A stretch of DNA of 64,000 nt from Roseovarius halotolerans. Its GTDB lineage: Bacteria; Pseudomonadota; Alphaproteobacteria; Rhodobacterales; Rhodobacteraceae. The notes under the pieces were generated by a model that saw only the letters and a program-made list of their open reading frames with translations, had not been told where the DNA came from and did not search any database. Shown here piece after piece: positions 40,382-48,528 of this stretch (the stretch's first letter is position 1; every line of letters begins with the position of its first letter). Position numbers and translations under genes: made by a program. The stretch spans positions 1,356,804 to 1,420,803 of the forward strand of contig NZ_FWFU01000001.1 of NCBI RefSeq assembly GCF_900172255.1, in the 5' to 3' direction.

Positions 40382-41470
40382 CTAAAACAGCTGCATCTGC
40401 TCGCCCGCCCTGGCGGGCGGCGCAAAAAGGTCGCAGCGCAGCGGCGGCTGCGCGCGATCCAGCCCCAACCGCCGCGCCGCGATATCGAAACGCCGCGCCT
40501 GCATCTGCGCATATGCGCCCGTGCCGCGCATCCTGCGTCCCCATTCCGGGTCATAATCGCGCCCGCCCTGCATGGCGCGCACCAATCCCATCACCCGCGA
40601 CGCGCGCTCCGGATAATGCGCCTCCAGCCAATCCCGGAACAGTGGCGCCACCTCGCGCGGCAGACGCAGCATGATCCAGCTCGCCGCCTGCGCCCCCGCA
40701 TCACGGCCCGCCGTCAGGATCGCCTCGGTCTCATGGTCGCTCAAACCCGGCATCACCGGCGAGACCATGATCCGGACCGGCACCCCGGCCCCGGCCAAGG
40801 CCGCGATCACCGCCAACCGCCGACCCGGAGAAGGCGCGCGCGGCTCAAGGCGCCGCGCCAATCCTGCCTCGAGCGTCGTGATCGAAATCCCCACCCTGAC
40901 CAGACCGCGCCGCGCCATGTCCGACAGGATATCCAGATCGCGCTCTATCAGCGTTCCCTTGGTCACGATAGCGACCGGATGGTTGAAATCGCTCAGCACC
41001 TCCAGACAGGCGCGCGTCACGCCGTGGCGCTGTTCGATCGGCTGATAGGGGTCGGTGTTGGTCCCGATAGCGATCGGCGCCACCCTGTAGCGCGGTCTGC
41101 GCAACTCCCGCGCCAGCACCTCGGGCGCTTCGGGCCGCGCGATCAGCCTCGTCTCGAAATCAAGCCCCGCCGACAGGCCCAGCCAGGCATGGGTCGGGCG
41201 CGCGAAACAATAGATGCACCCATGCTCGCAGCCCCTGTAAGGGTTGATCGAACGGTCAAACGGCAGGTCGGGCGAGCGGTTATAAGTGATCACGCTGCGC
41301 GGCCGCTCCAGACTGACCTCGGTGCGCAACACCCGCGTTCCGCTGTCCTCTCCGGCCCAGCCGTCGCTCTCATAGGCGCGTCCATGCCGCTCATAGCGCC
41401 CAGCCTCATTGCTGTTCGCACCCCGCCCCGCAAGGCGTAGTCCGGGATCTGTGCTATCGTCGCGCGTCAT
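40382..41470 (-). CDS. Radical SAM protein of the PA0069/SplB-like family
   Basis: A 362-residue radical SAM protein. The cluster motif is CEHGCIYC near residue 80 (GCEHGCIYCFARPTHAWLG), as in the PA0069 family. Next come FETRLIARPEAPEVL and LLTKG-like VAIVTKGTLIERDLDIL. SAM is used to make a radical; the substrate is unknown. The gene interrupts the methyltransferase and corrinoid genes on the opposite strand. Start ATG 41470 is used; there is GGGG upstream. Its C-terminus ends in GEQMQLF, typical for the family. Confidence 0.9.
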   Translation of the reverse strand: MTRDDSTDPGLRLAGRGANSNEAGRYERHGRAYESDGWAGEDSGTRVLRTEVSLERPRSVITYNRSPDLPFDRSINPYRGCEHGCIYCFARPTHAWLGLSAGLDFETRLIARPEAPEVLARELRRPRYRVAPIAIGTNTDPYQPIEQRHGVTRACLEVLSDFNHPVAIVTKGTLIERDLDILSDMARRGLVRVGISITTLEAGLARRLEPRAPSPGRRLAVIAALAGAGVPVRIMVSPVMPGLSDHETEAILTAGRDAGAQAASWIMLRLPREVAPLFRDWLEAHYPERASRVMGLVRAMQGGRDYDPEWGRRMRGTGAYAQMQARRFDIAARRLGLDRAQPPLRCDLFAPPARAGEQMQLF

Positions 41471-41500
41471 GGCCCCATGAATGGAACATATGGGGAACAC

Positions 41501-41529
41501 TTGCAATAAGGCCATATACTTCATGATTA
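41501..41529 (+). promoter_or_regulatory. Weak promoter-like pair upstream of the corrinoid gene
   Basis: TTGCAA (41501-41506) and TGATTA (41524-41529) with a 17-base spacer could drive the corrinoid gene with a 5' UTR of about 140 bases. The -10 is poor; the call is tentative. Confidence 0.3.
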
Positions 41530-41586
41530 GTTTTCAGCAACACCCCCTGCAATTCCGGGGTATAGGTCGGTACAAGTGCGGCCAGT

Positions 41587-41614
41587 GTCGCAATTCGGAA
41601 AGTCCGATTGCGAC
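41587..41614 (+). other. Stem-loop in the corrinoid gene 5' region
   Basis: Twelve bases of GTCGCAAT/CGGA pair with TCCG/ATTGCGAC around an AAG loop, with one bulged T. It lies 65 bases before the ATG. It may be a cis-regulatory element, an operator, or an mRNA processing site; no riboswitch consensus I know matches. Confidence 0.5.
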
Positions 41615-41678
41615 AAATTGACGAAAGCTGCGCCAGACAACCGCGCGTGTCAGCGCCACCACAGCAAGGAACCCGGCC

Positions 41679-42383
41679 ATGTCGGAAGACCAAGACGACA
41701 TCATCCTGGCGGATCTCAGCGACGAGGAACTCGTCGAACAGATGTGGGACGACCTTTACGACGGCCTCAAGGAAGAGATCGAGGAAAGCGTCAACATCCT
41801 GCTCGAGCGCGGCTGGGCGCCCTATCGCATCCTGACCGAGGCACTGGTCGGCGGCATGACCATCGTCGGCAAGGACTTCCGCGACGGCATCCTCTTCGTC
41901 CCCGAAGTGCTGCTCGCTGCCAACGCCATGAAGGGCGGCATGTTCATCCTCAAGCCCCTGCTGGCCGAAACCGGCGCACCGCGCATGGGCTCGATGGTGA
42001 TCGGCACCGTCAAGGGCGACATCCACGACATCGGCAAGAACCTCGTGTCGATGATGATGGAAGGCGCCGGGTTCGAGGTCGTGGATCTGGGCATCAACAA
42101 CCCGGTCGAAAGTTATCTCGAGGCCCTGGCCGAGCACAAGCCGGACATTCTCGGCATGTCGGCCCTGCTGACCACCACCATGCCCTACATGAAAGTCGTG
42201 ATCGACACGATGATCGAACAGGGACTGCGCGACGACTATATCGTGCTGGTCGGCGGCGCCCCTCTCAACGAGGAATTCGGCAAGGCCATCGGCGCCGACG
42301 CCTATTGCCGCGACGCGGCCGTGGCGGTGGAAACCGCCAAGGATTTCGTCAAGCGCAAGCATAACCAGGGCGCGACCGCCTGA
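41679..42383 (+). CDS. Corrinoid (cobalamin-binding) protein of the split methionine synthase
   Basis: A 234-residue protein with an N-terminal cap domain and a B12-binding domain. The His-on motif is DIHDIGKNLV, followed by SALLTTTMPYM and GGAPLNEEFGKAIGADAY. It should carry the methyl group between a methyl donor protein and homocysteine S-methyltransferase (39344-40360). CAAGGA precedes ATG 41679. DUF1638 lies 73 bases downstream on the same strand. A reactivation protein of RamA type is expected elsewhere in the genome. Confidence 0.93.
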   Translation: MSEDQDDIILADLSDEELVEQMWDDLYDGLKEEIEESVNILLERGWAPYRILTEALVGGMTIVGKDFRDGILFVPEVLLAANAMKGGMFILKPLLAETGAPRMGSMVIGTVKGDIHDIGKNLVSMMMEGAGFEVVDLGINNPVESYLEALAEHKPDILGMSALLTTTMPYMKVVIDTMIEQGLRDDYIVLVGGAPLNEEFGKAIGADAYCRDAAVAVETAKDFVKRKHNQGATA

Positions 42384-42410
42384 GTTTTCGCCACCCGGCG
42401 CAACCGATCA

Positions 42411-42432
42411 GCGGCCCGCCCTCGCGGGCCGC
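42411..42432. other. Perfect hairpin between corrinoid and DUF1638 genes
   Basis: GCGGCCCGC (42411-42419) and GCGGGCCGC (42424-42432) pair over nine bases with a CCTC loop. There is no T-run. It may limit readthrough or stabilise the upstream mRNA. Confidence 0.5.
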
Positions 42433-42456
42433 TTGGCGTTGCAAGGCAAGGACATC

Positions 42457-43110
42457 ATGACCGATCTGCCCGATGACAACACTCTCACCGAATCCGGGCT
42501 CGATCTGCGCGCAGGCAAAGGGCGCATCCTGCTGATCGCCTGCGGCGCGCTGGCGCGCGAGATCCTCGCGCTCATCCGCCTCAATGGCTGGGACCACATG
42601 GACCTGCAATGCCTGCCCGCCAAGCTGCACCTCTATCCCGACCGGATCGTCACCGCCGTCGAAGAGGCCGTGGCGCGCAACCGCGCCACCTATGACGACA
42701 TTTTCGTGGTTTATGCCGATTGCGGCACCGGCGGGCAACTACAGGCGAAATGCACCGAACTCGGCGTCAACATGGTGGCGGGTCCACATTGCTATGCCTT
42801 CTTCGAGGGCAACGACGCCTTCGCCGCCCGCGCCGAGGATGAAATCACCGCCTTTTATCTTACCGATTTCCTGGTCAAGCAGTTCGACGCCTTCGTCTGG
42901 AAACCGATGGGGCTCGACCGCCACCCCGAACTGCGCGACATGCTGTTCGGCAACTACACGAAGCTGGTCTACCAGGCCCAGACAGAAGACCCCGCGCTGC
43001 TGGCCAAGGCGCGCGACTGCGCCGACCGGCTCGGGCTCGCCTTTGAATATCGCTTCACGGGCTATGGCGATCTTGCGCACGCACTGCGCGCAGAGGCCGA
43101 AAAAACCTGA
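42457..43110 (+). CDS. DUF1638 protein
   Basis: A 217-residue protein. DUF1638 members often lie next to corrinoid methyltransferase genes. Here it follows the corrinoid protein. Conserved parts include IACGALAREILALI, YADCGTGG and GPHCYAFFEGND, with Cys residues that might bind a metal. The function is not established. The start is ATG 42457, with AAGGCAAGGAC upstream; an in-frame ATG at 42433 is less likely. Confidence 0.85.
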   Translation: MTDLPDDNTLTESGLDLRAGKGRILLIACGALAREILALIRLNGWDHMDLQCLPAKLHLYPDRIVTAVEEAVARNRATYDDIFVVYADCGTGGQLQAKCTELGVNMVAGPHCYAFFEGNDAFAARAEDEITAFYLTDFLVKQFDAFVWKPMGLDRHPELRDMLFGNYTKLVYQAQTEDPALLAKARDCADRLGLAFEYRFTGYGDLAHALRAEAEKT

Positions 43111-43189
43111 TCTTCTTCTGTTTGAGAATATCCCGGGGAGCATGAGGGGCAGCGCCCCTCATTCCTGCCTTTTCACACCGGTGCACCGC

Positions 43190-43600
43190 TCATGCCGCCT
43201 CGGCGGCGACCCCACGGATTCGCTCGATCATCGCCCGCAACCCGTTCGAGCGTTGCGCCGAAAGATGTTCGTTGAGTCCCAACCGTGCCAGCTCACCCGC
43301 CGCATCCACCTTCGGCACCTCGCTGACCGCGAGCCCGTTGTAAAGCGCGCGCAACACGGCGATCAGCCCGCGCACGATCATCGCGTCGCTGTCGCCATCG
43401 AACGAAAACCGCCCCGCCTCGATGCGCGGATGCAGCCAGACCTGGCTGGCGCAACCCTCGACCTTGGTGGCCGGCACCTTCAACGCATCCTCAAGCGGGT
43501 CCATCGCCCTGCCCTTGTCGATCACATAGCGGTATCGGTCTTCCCAATCCTCGAGAAACTCGAAATCCGCGACAATCTCCTCGAATGCCTCGCTGGCCAT
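43190..43600 (-). CDS. sufE: SufE-family sulfur acceptor
   Basis: A 136-residue protein that accepts sulfur from cysteine desulfurase SufS for Fe-S cluster assembly. The active-site Cys is in KVEGCASQVWL, and the C-terminal RSNGLRAMIERIR is typical. ATG 43600 (MASEAFEEIV) is the family start. It is convergent with DUF1638 and divergent from the lipoprotein gene at 43726. No suf genes are adjacent. Confidence 0.93.
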   Translation of the reverse strand: MASEAFEEIVADFEFLEDWEDRYRYVIDKGRAMDPLEDALKVPATKVEGCASQVWLHPRIEAGRFSFDGDSDAMIVRGLIAVLRALYNGLAVSEVPKVDAAGELARLGLNEHLSAQRSNGLRAMIERIRGVAAEAA

Positions 43601-43725
43601 GGTAGCGCTCCGATCTGCCTGTCTCAGACCTAAGTCGCCAAGAAGCGAAGGTCCAGACCCAGCTTGCACCTTTTCAACTCGGCCCGGATAGGGTAACCGA
43701 GGGGAAAGGCAAAGGGGCGGTCGTG

Positions 43726-44241
43726 ATGCGGAAATCTATTGCAGTTCTGGTGATCCTTTCGATGGCGCTTTCGGCGTGTGGTTGGCGCGACTCGCGGATC
43801 AATCCGGTCAATTGGTTCGGCAACAGCCGTTCCGCACCGGTTCCGGCGCAGGATCCCGGTCAGACGAATCCGCTGATCCCCGATCGCAGCAGCAGCATCT
43901 TCAAGCGCCGCAACCAGGAGGCACCCTATCTGGGCAGCCCCGTCGATCAGATCACCGCACTTTCGGTCGAACCCTCGGGTGGCGGCGCGATCATCCGGGT
44001 CACCGGCCGGACCCTGCGCCAGGGCGCCTATGACGTGCGCCTCGTCGCCGCCAACGATGGCACGCCGGTCGATGGGCTTCTGACGCTGGAGCTCAGGGCG
44101 ATGCAGCCCGACGACACACCCCAGGGCCCCGAGGCCACGCGCCGCGTCCATGCCGGACGTTTCGTGTCGGATCAGGACCTGTCCCGGATTTCCGCGATTC
44201 GCGTCGTCGGCCTGCGCAACAGCCAGACCAGCAGCCGCTAG
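43726..44241 (+). CDS. Putative lipoprotein
   Basis: A 171-residue protein with a lipoprotein signal, lipobox LSAC, Cys at residue 18. The rest is Pro/Ser/Asn-rich at first, then a small beta-rich domain (VDQITALSVEPSGGGAIIRVTG). I do not recognise a family, but similar small lipoproteins are common in Rhodobacterales. The start is ATG 43726; the GTG one codon upstream is an alternative. Three ribosome-like GGGG runs lie upstream. Confidence 0.75.
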   Translation: MRKSIAVLVILSMALSACGWRDSRINPVNWFGNSRSAPVPAQDPGQTNPLIPDRSSSIFKRRNQEAPYLGSPVDQITALSVEPSGGGAIIRVTGRTLRQGAYDVRLVAANDGTPVDGLLTLELRAMQPDDTPQGPEATRRVHAGRFVSDQDLSRISAIRVVGLRNSQTSSR

Positions 44242-44290
44242 ACCCGGCGCGCCATATGGGCCACGCCGCGCGCTTACCTTTGCCGCGCGG

Positions 44291-45448
44291 CTAAAGCTCG
44301 ACCGTGCAGATATCCTTGCCGCGTGCCGCCAATGCGATCTCGCCATCGCACAGCCGCAACGCATCCCCTCCGAACACGTCGCGCCGCCAGCCGCTCAACG
44401 CCGGCAGATCGCGTGCGCCCGCCGACAGCTCGTCAAGATCCGAGGCGCTGGCGATCAGTTTCGAGGCCACCCCGAACTCCTCGCTCTTGGCCTTCAGAAG
44501 CACCCGCAGAAGATCAGCCAGCGCCGGATTCACCTGCAGCTTGCTGCGCGCAGTGTCGAGCTTGGGCATATCTTCGGGCGGGCATTTCAGCCCCTCCTCC
44601 ACGGCCTTCAGGATACCTTCGGCGATCTCGCCCTTGCGCGCCTCGCGCAACAACAGGCGCGAGCGCGACAGGTCCTGCAACGTCGCCGGCTTGGTCGAGG
44701 CCAGCTCGACCATCGCATCGTCCTTGTAGACCCGGCTGCGCGGCACGTCGCGCGACTGCGCATAGCCTTCGCGAAACCGCGCCAGCTCGCGAAGGACCGC
44801 CAGGAACCGCCCCGACCCGTTGCGCGTCTTGATGCGTTTCCAGGCATCCTCGGGCTTGACGACATAGGTCTCGGGGTTGGTCAGCGTGCGCAATTCCTCG
44901 GCGACCCATTTATCGCGTCCTGTCTGCTCCAGCTTGCGTGCGAGAAACTCGTAAATGTCGCGCAGATGCGTCACATCAGCCAGCGCGTACTTCTTCTGCG
45001 CCTCGGTCAGCGGGCGGCGCGACCAGTCGGTAAAACGCGAGGTCTTGTCCAGTTGCTGCTTGGCGATGCGCCGCACCAATGTCTCGTAACCCACCTGCTC
45101 GCCAAAGCCACAGACCATCGCCGCCACCTGCGTGTCGAACATCGGCTCGGGAATGACGCCCGCATCGACATAGAATATCTCCAGATCCTGGCGCGCGGCA
45201 TGAAATACCTTGACCACAGACGGATCGCGGAACAGCTCGTAAAGCGGCTCAAGCGACAGGCCGCCTTCGAGCGGATCGACCAGCACCGCATCGTCGCGGG
45301 TGTCGCCCGGCACGGCCAGTTGCACAAGACAGAGCTTGGAATAATAGGTGCGCTCGCGCAGGAACTCGGTATCGACGGTGACATAATCGAAGCCCCGTGC
45401 GCGGGTGCAGAATTCGGCAAGCTCCTCGGTGGTGGTCAGTGTCTTCAT
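44291..45448 (-). CDS. rnd: Ribonuclease D
   Basis: A 385-residue 3'-5' exoribonuclease that trims tRNA. The DEDD catalytic residues appear as YVTVDTEFLRE, FHAARQDLEIF, and YALADVTHLRDIYEFL. The C-terminal HRDC domain is in the last 160 residues (TRNGSGRFLAVLRELARFREG). Start ATG 45448 (MKTLTTTEELAEF) is the family position; an in-frame ATG at 45508 has no family support. It converges with the lipoprotein gene. Confidence 0.95.
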   Translation of the reverse strand: MKTLTTTEELAEFCTRARGFDYVTVDTEFLRERTYYSKLCLVQLAVPGDTRDDAVLVDPLEGGLSLEPLYELFRDPSVVKVFHAARQDLEIFYVDAGVIPEPMFDTQVAAMVCGFGEQVGYETLVRRIAKQQLDKTSRFTDWSRRPLTEAQKKYALADVTHLRDIYEFLARKLEQTGRDKWVAEELRTLTNPETYVVKPEDAWKRIKTRNGSGRFLAVLRELARFREGYAQSRDVPRSRVYKDDAMVELASTKPATLQDLSRSRLLLREARKGEIAEGILKAVEEGLKCPPEDMPKLDTARSKLQVNPALADLLRVLLKAKSEEFGVASKLIASASDLDELSAGARDLPALSGWRRDVFGGDALRLCDGEIALAARGKDICTVEL

Positions 45449-45539
45449 CAAAGGGTGTATGCTCCTGCAAATGCGTCCGCGCGGCACTTTCCACCCGGTA
45501 TAAGGCAAAGCGCGGCGGAATGAAAATGGGCTCGCCCGC

Positions 45540-46136
45540 TCAGTTCAGCATCACCGGGCGCCGGTCACCCGCCGCAAAGCGGCGCAGCACCTCGGGGTAA
45601 AGCCTGTGTTCCTGCTCCAGCACCCGCGCGGCCAGCGTTTCGGGCGTGTCACCGGGCCTGACCGGCACCGTTGCCTGTCCCAGAACCGGGCCGTCATCCA
45701 GCGCCGGTGTCACCTCGTGAACGGTGCAACCCGCCTCACTCTCACCGGCGGCAAGCGCGCGCGCATGGGTGTCGAGCCCGCGATACTTCGGCAATAACGA
45801 CGGGTGGATATTCAGGATCCTGCCCTGCCAATGCTGCACGAAATCCGCGCTCAGAACCCGCATGAAGCCGGCAAGGCAGATGATATCGGGCCGGGCCGCG
45901 TCCAGCACCGCCTGCAAGGCGGCCTCGAAACCGGCGCGATCACCCTTGAAGGGCCGGTGATCGACCACAGCCGTGGGAATGCCCCGCGCCGCCGCCTTTT
46001 CAAGGCCCCCCGCATCCGGGCGGTTGGACAGAACCAGCACCGGGCGCGCGGGATGATCGCCCACCATACTGTCGGCCAGCGTGACCATGTTCGACCCGCT
46101 GCCCGAAATCAGGATGGCGACCCGTTCATGCGTCAC
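45540..46136 (-). CDS. purN: Phosphoribosylglycinamide formyltransferase
   Basis: A 198-residue GART that transfers a formyl group from 10-formyl-THF to GAR in purine synthesis. [37 protein letters not shown] and the catalytic His-Asp ([16 protein letters not shown]) are visible. It starts at a GTG at 46136 that overlaps the purM stop by four bases (GTGA), so the two are coupled. Confidence 0.96.
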   Translation of the reverse strand: MTHERVAILISGSGSNMVTLADSMVGDHPARPVLVLSNRPDAGGLEKAAARGIPTAVVDHRPFKGDRAGFEAALQAVLDAARPDIICLAGFMRVLSADFVQHWQGRILNIHPSLLPKYRGLDTHARALAAGESEAGCTVHEVTPALDDGPVLGQATVPVRPGDTPETLAARVLEQEHRLYPEVLRRFAAGDRRPVMLN

Positions 46137-47179
46137 TTAAGCCGTCCGCTATAGATGACGCCCTCGCCCGCAATCACATGGCCCATGCGGCAAACCCGCT
46201 CGCCCGCCTCGCTCAACAGCGCCTCCAGCGCCGCGGCCCTGTCGGGCGCGACCGCCAGCACCATGCCGATCCCGCAATTGAAGGTCTTGAGCAGCTCGCT
46301 CTGCTCCATGCCGCCCTGTTCATTGAGCCAGCCAAAGACCGCCGGCAGATCCCATGCGTCAAGGTCGACCGCCACGCCCAGCCCCTCGGGCAAGACGCGC
46401 GGGATGTTCTCGCTGAGGCCCCCGCCGGTGATATGCGCCAGCGCATGAACGCCTCCCGCGCGCACCGCCGCCAGCGCCTGTTTCACATAAAGCCGCGTGG
46501 GCGTCAGCAGCGCCTCGCCCAGCGTGCCCGTCGCCCAGGGGCAGTCATCCTGCCAGTCCAGCCCCGAGATCTCGACCAGCTTGCGCACGAGGCTGTAGCC
46601 ATTGGAATGCACGCCGTCGCTCGCCAGCCCCAGCAGGATATCACCCTCGGCCACACCTGCGGGCAGCTCCGCACCCCGATCCATCGCGCCCACGGCAAAA
46701 CCCGCAAGGTCGAAATCGCCCGCTGGATACATGCCCGGCATCTCGGCCGTCTCGCCGCCGATCAGCGCGCAACCGGCACGCACACAACCCTCGGCGATCC
46801 CTTCGACAATCCGCGCGGCCTTGTCGGTCTCAAGCTTGCCGGTGGCGAAATAATCTAGGAAAAACAGCGGCTCGGCGCCCTGGCACACCAGGTCGTTGAC
46901 GCACATGGCCACCAGGTCGATGCCCACGCCGTCCACGTTGCCCGTATCGATGGCAATGCGCAGCTTGGTGCCCACGCCGTCGGTCGCACCCACCAGGATC
47001 GGGTCGCTATATCCGGCCGCCTTGAGGTCGAACAGCGCCCCGAAACCACCCAGCCCCGCCATCACGCCGGGGCGGTCGGTGCGCTTGGCGGCGGGCTTGA
47101 TCCGGTCGACCAGGGCATTGCCCGCATCGATGTCCACGCCCGCATCCGCATAGGTCAGACCATTCCTGCGTTCGCTCAT
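46133..47179 (-). CDS. purM: Phosphoribosylformylglycinamidine cyclo-ligase (AIR synthetase)
   Basis: A 348-residue enzyme that closes the imidazole ring of AIR. The family features are [26 protein letters not shown] and the C-terminal [16 protein letters not shown] 47179 has GGAGG upstream. It is upstream of purN in one transcript (purM-purN), while the tRNA on the opposite strand diverges from it by 108 bases. Confidence 0.97.
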   Translation of the reverse strand: MSERRNGLTYADAGVDIDAGNALVDRIKPAAKRTDRPGVMAGLGGFGALFDLKAAGYSDPILVGATDGVGTKLRIAIDTGNVDGVGIDLVAMCVNDLVCQGAEPLFFLDYFATGKLETDKAARIVEGIAEGCVRAGCALIGGETAEMPGMYPAGDFDLAGFAVGAMDRGAELPAGVAEGDILLGLASDGVHSNGYSLVRKLVEISGLDWQDDCPWATGTLGEALLTPTRLYVKQALAAVRAGGVHALAHITGGGLSENIPRVLPEGLGVAVDLDAWDLPAVFGWLNEQGGMEQSELLKTFNCGIGMVLAVAPDRAAALEALLSEAGERVCRMGHVIAGEGVIYSGRLK

Positions 47180-47287
47180 TCTCGGCCCTCCAGAAAATCC
47201 TGGCTCTCCGTTAGACGATCCCCCTCCCCGGCGCAATCTGAAAGCCTTGACGCCCCTGCTCTGCCAGCTTAGCAAAAGCCCCAGGTC

Positions 47288-47364
47288 GGGCCTGTAGCTC
47301 AATTGGTTAGAGCAGAGCGCTCATAACGCTTTGGTTGGGGGTTCGAGTCCCTCCGGGCCTACCA
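47288..47364 (+). tRNA. tRNA with CAT anticodon, probably tRNA-Ile2 (lysidine type)
   Basis: A 77-base cloverleaf with 3' CCA encoded. The acceptor starts GGGCCTG and ends CGGGCCT-A-CCA with a G-U first pair. The D arm is GCTCAATTGGTTAGAGC, the anticodon loop CTCATAA gives CAT, and the T arm is GGGGGTTCGAGTCCCTC. CAT is shared by Met and Ile2. C4-G69 and C5-G68 pairs are like those that mark E. coli tRNA-Ile2 for TilS, so Ile2 is favoured over elongator Met. The tRNA 3' end faces the accessory region. Confidence 0.85.
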
Positions 47365-47879
47365 CATGAATCATAATGCATTGAGTTTTTTACGGTTTTC
47401 GTAAACTTCGCCCGCGCCCACTTCCATGCGGCGCATTCTGCGGGACTGATCGTGTTGTCCGATGCGTGGCGCATCCTCCTTTCCGGTTCTGGAAGCAGAT
47501 TGAGGCTGCACCCGCCGCCGGGACTCGTCACCGCGATCAGGAACAATTCATCGCGAACGATTTGAGCAGGTGGGCAGGCCATCGCATCCAGGAAATCGTC
47601 CGTCTGATCGCAGAGCTTTATGTCCGGTTTCCGCTTTCACTGCGGTACGTTGCGCCCCGGTTTCACGAGCGACGCACAATGTCAGACCCGGAGCGCAACC
47701 TCTGCGGAAGGTCAGATTTCGAACGGAACCGCACCGCCGCTCTCGACCAGTCGCGCGCCCCCAGCATGACATGAGGAGCAGGTCTCCTGCCCCGACTGGG
47801 ACTGGCTCGAATTCGCCTGACAGCACCAGCAGTTGGCAATCGTGACCGCATTTCAGCTGCGTTGGGGGGTCATCTGCCT
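47365..47879. other. 515-base gene-free stretch downstream of the tRNA
   Basis: No gene with a ribosome site and family support is seen on either strand. Short frames (for example 47466-47774 on plus, 47548-47883 on minus) have scrambled composition. It separates the housekeeping pur/tRNA region from the nine-gene accessory operon and could be a degenerate integration boundary. No copy of the tRNA end is seen elsewhere in the window. Confidence 0.45.
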
Positions 47880-48479
47880 TCAATCATCGGGACGCATCAG
47901 TTCCCAGGCTTCGTTGACGGTCGTGTAATCGCGATAACCCATCCGCGCTATCGGACGGGCTTTCAATGTATCGAAACGGCCATCGCGGATAAACTCATCG
48001 CGGATATGGGTACGGACCACCTCGCCAATGACCATGTAACGATCGATCAGCTTCCCGTTCCGGTCCTCCAACTGCAGGGTCTGGATCGTAACGCATTCGA
48101 AGGCTGCAGGGCTTGCTGCAACAAAAGGCGTCGCAATCTCAACCGGATTACCCCGTTCGAGACCCGCGGCATCGAACTCGCTCGTCCCGTACGGCAAACT
48201 CTCGGCGGAAATGTTCATCGCCTGGGCCAGCTCTTCTGTCGCCAGGGAAAATGTAAATTCGCCGCGGTCCTTGGCATTGACAAAGCTGTGCTTGGCGCCA
48301 TCGCTGGCAAAGTAAACCTGCTCTGGATAGGCGCCCAATCCGTTGAAAAAGGAATAGGGAGCCAGATTCGCACAACCACCGTCATCCAGCGTGCCGATCC
48401 AGCCGATGGGTCGCGGTGAGACGATCGCTTTGAACGGGTTGAAATCAAGGCAATCGGGCCGTGTGGCGCCATAGTTCAT
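47880..48479 (-). CDS. Flavin reductase-like FMN-binding protein
   Basis: A 199-residue protein of the DIM6/NTAB flavin reductase-like family. It has SPRPIGWIGTLDDGG and NLAPYSFFNGLG near the N-terminus, typical of the FMN-binding split barrel. It might reduce flavin for a monooxygenase or bind FMN in a redox step. It is the last gene of the nine-gene operon. GGAG is eight bases upstream of ATG 48479. A 49-base gap separates it from the GGT-like gene. Confidence 0.88.
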   Translation of the reverse strand: MNYGATRPDCLDFNPFKAIVSPRPIGWIGTLDDGGCANLAPYSFFNGLGAYPEQVYFASDGAKHSFVNAKDRGEFTFSLATEELAQAMNISAESLPYGTSEFDAAGLERGNPVEIATPFVAASPAAFECVTIQTLQLEDRNGKLIDRYMVIGEVVRTHIRDEFIRDGRFDTLKARPIARMGYRDYTTVNEAWELMRPDD

Positions 48480-48528
48480 AGATACATCTCCATCGATCGC
48501 TCTGCGCAACGCAGCGATCCTTCGGTGG

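Noticed and set aside
47307..47582. Minus-strand frame running through the tRNA
   Set aside because: Its end (RPGGTRTPNQ) is simply the translated complement of the tRNA, a common artefact.
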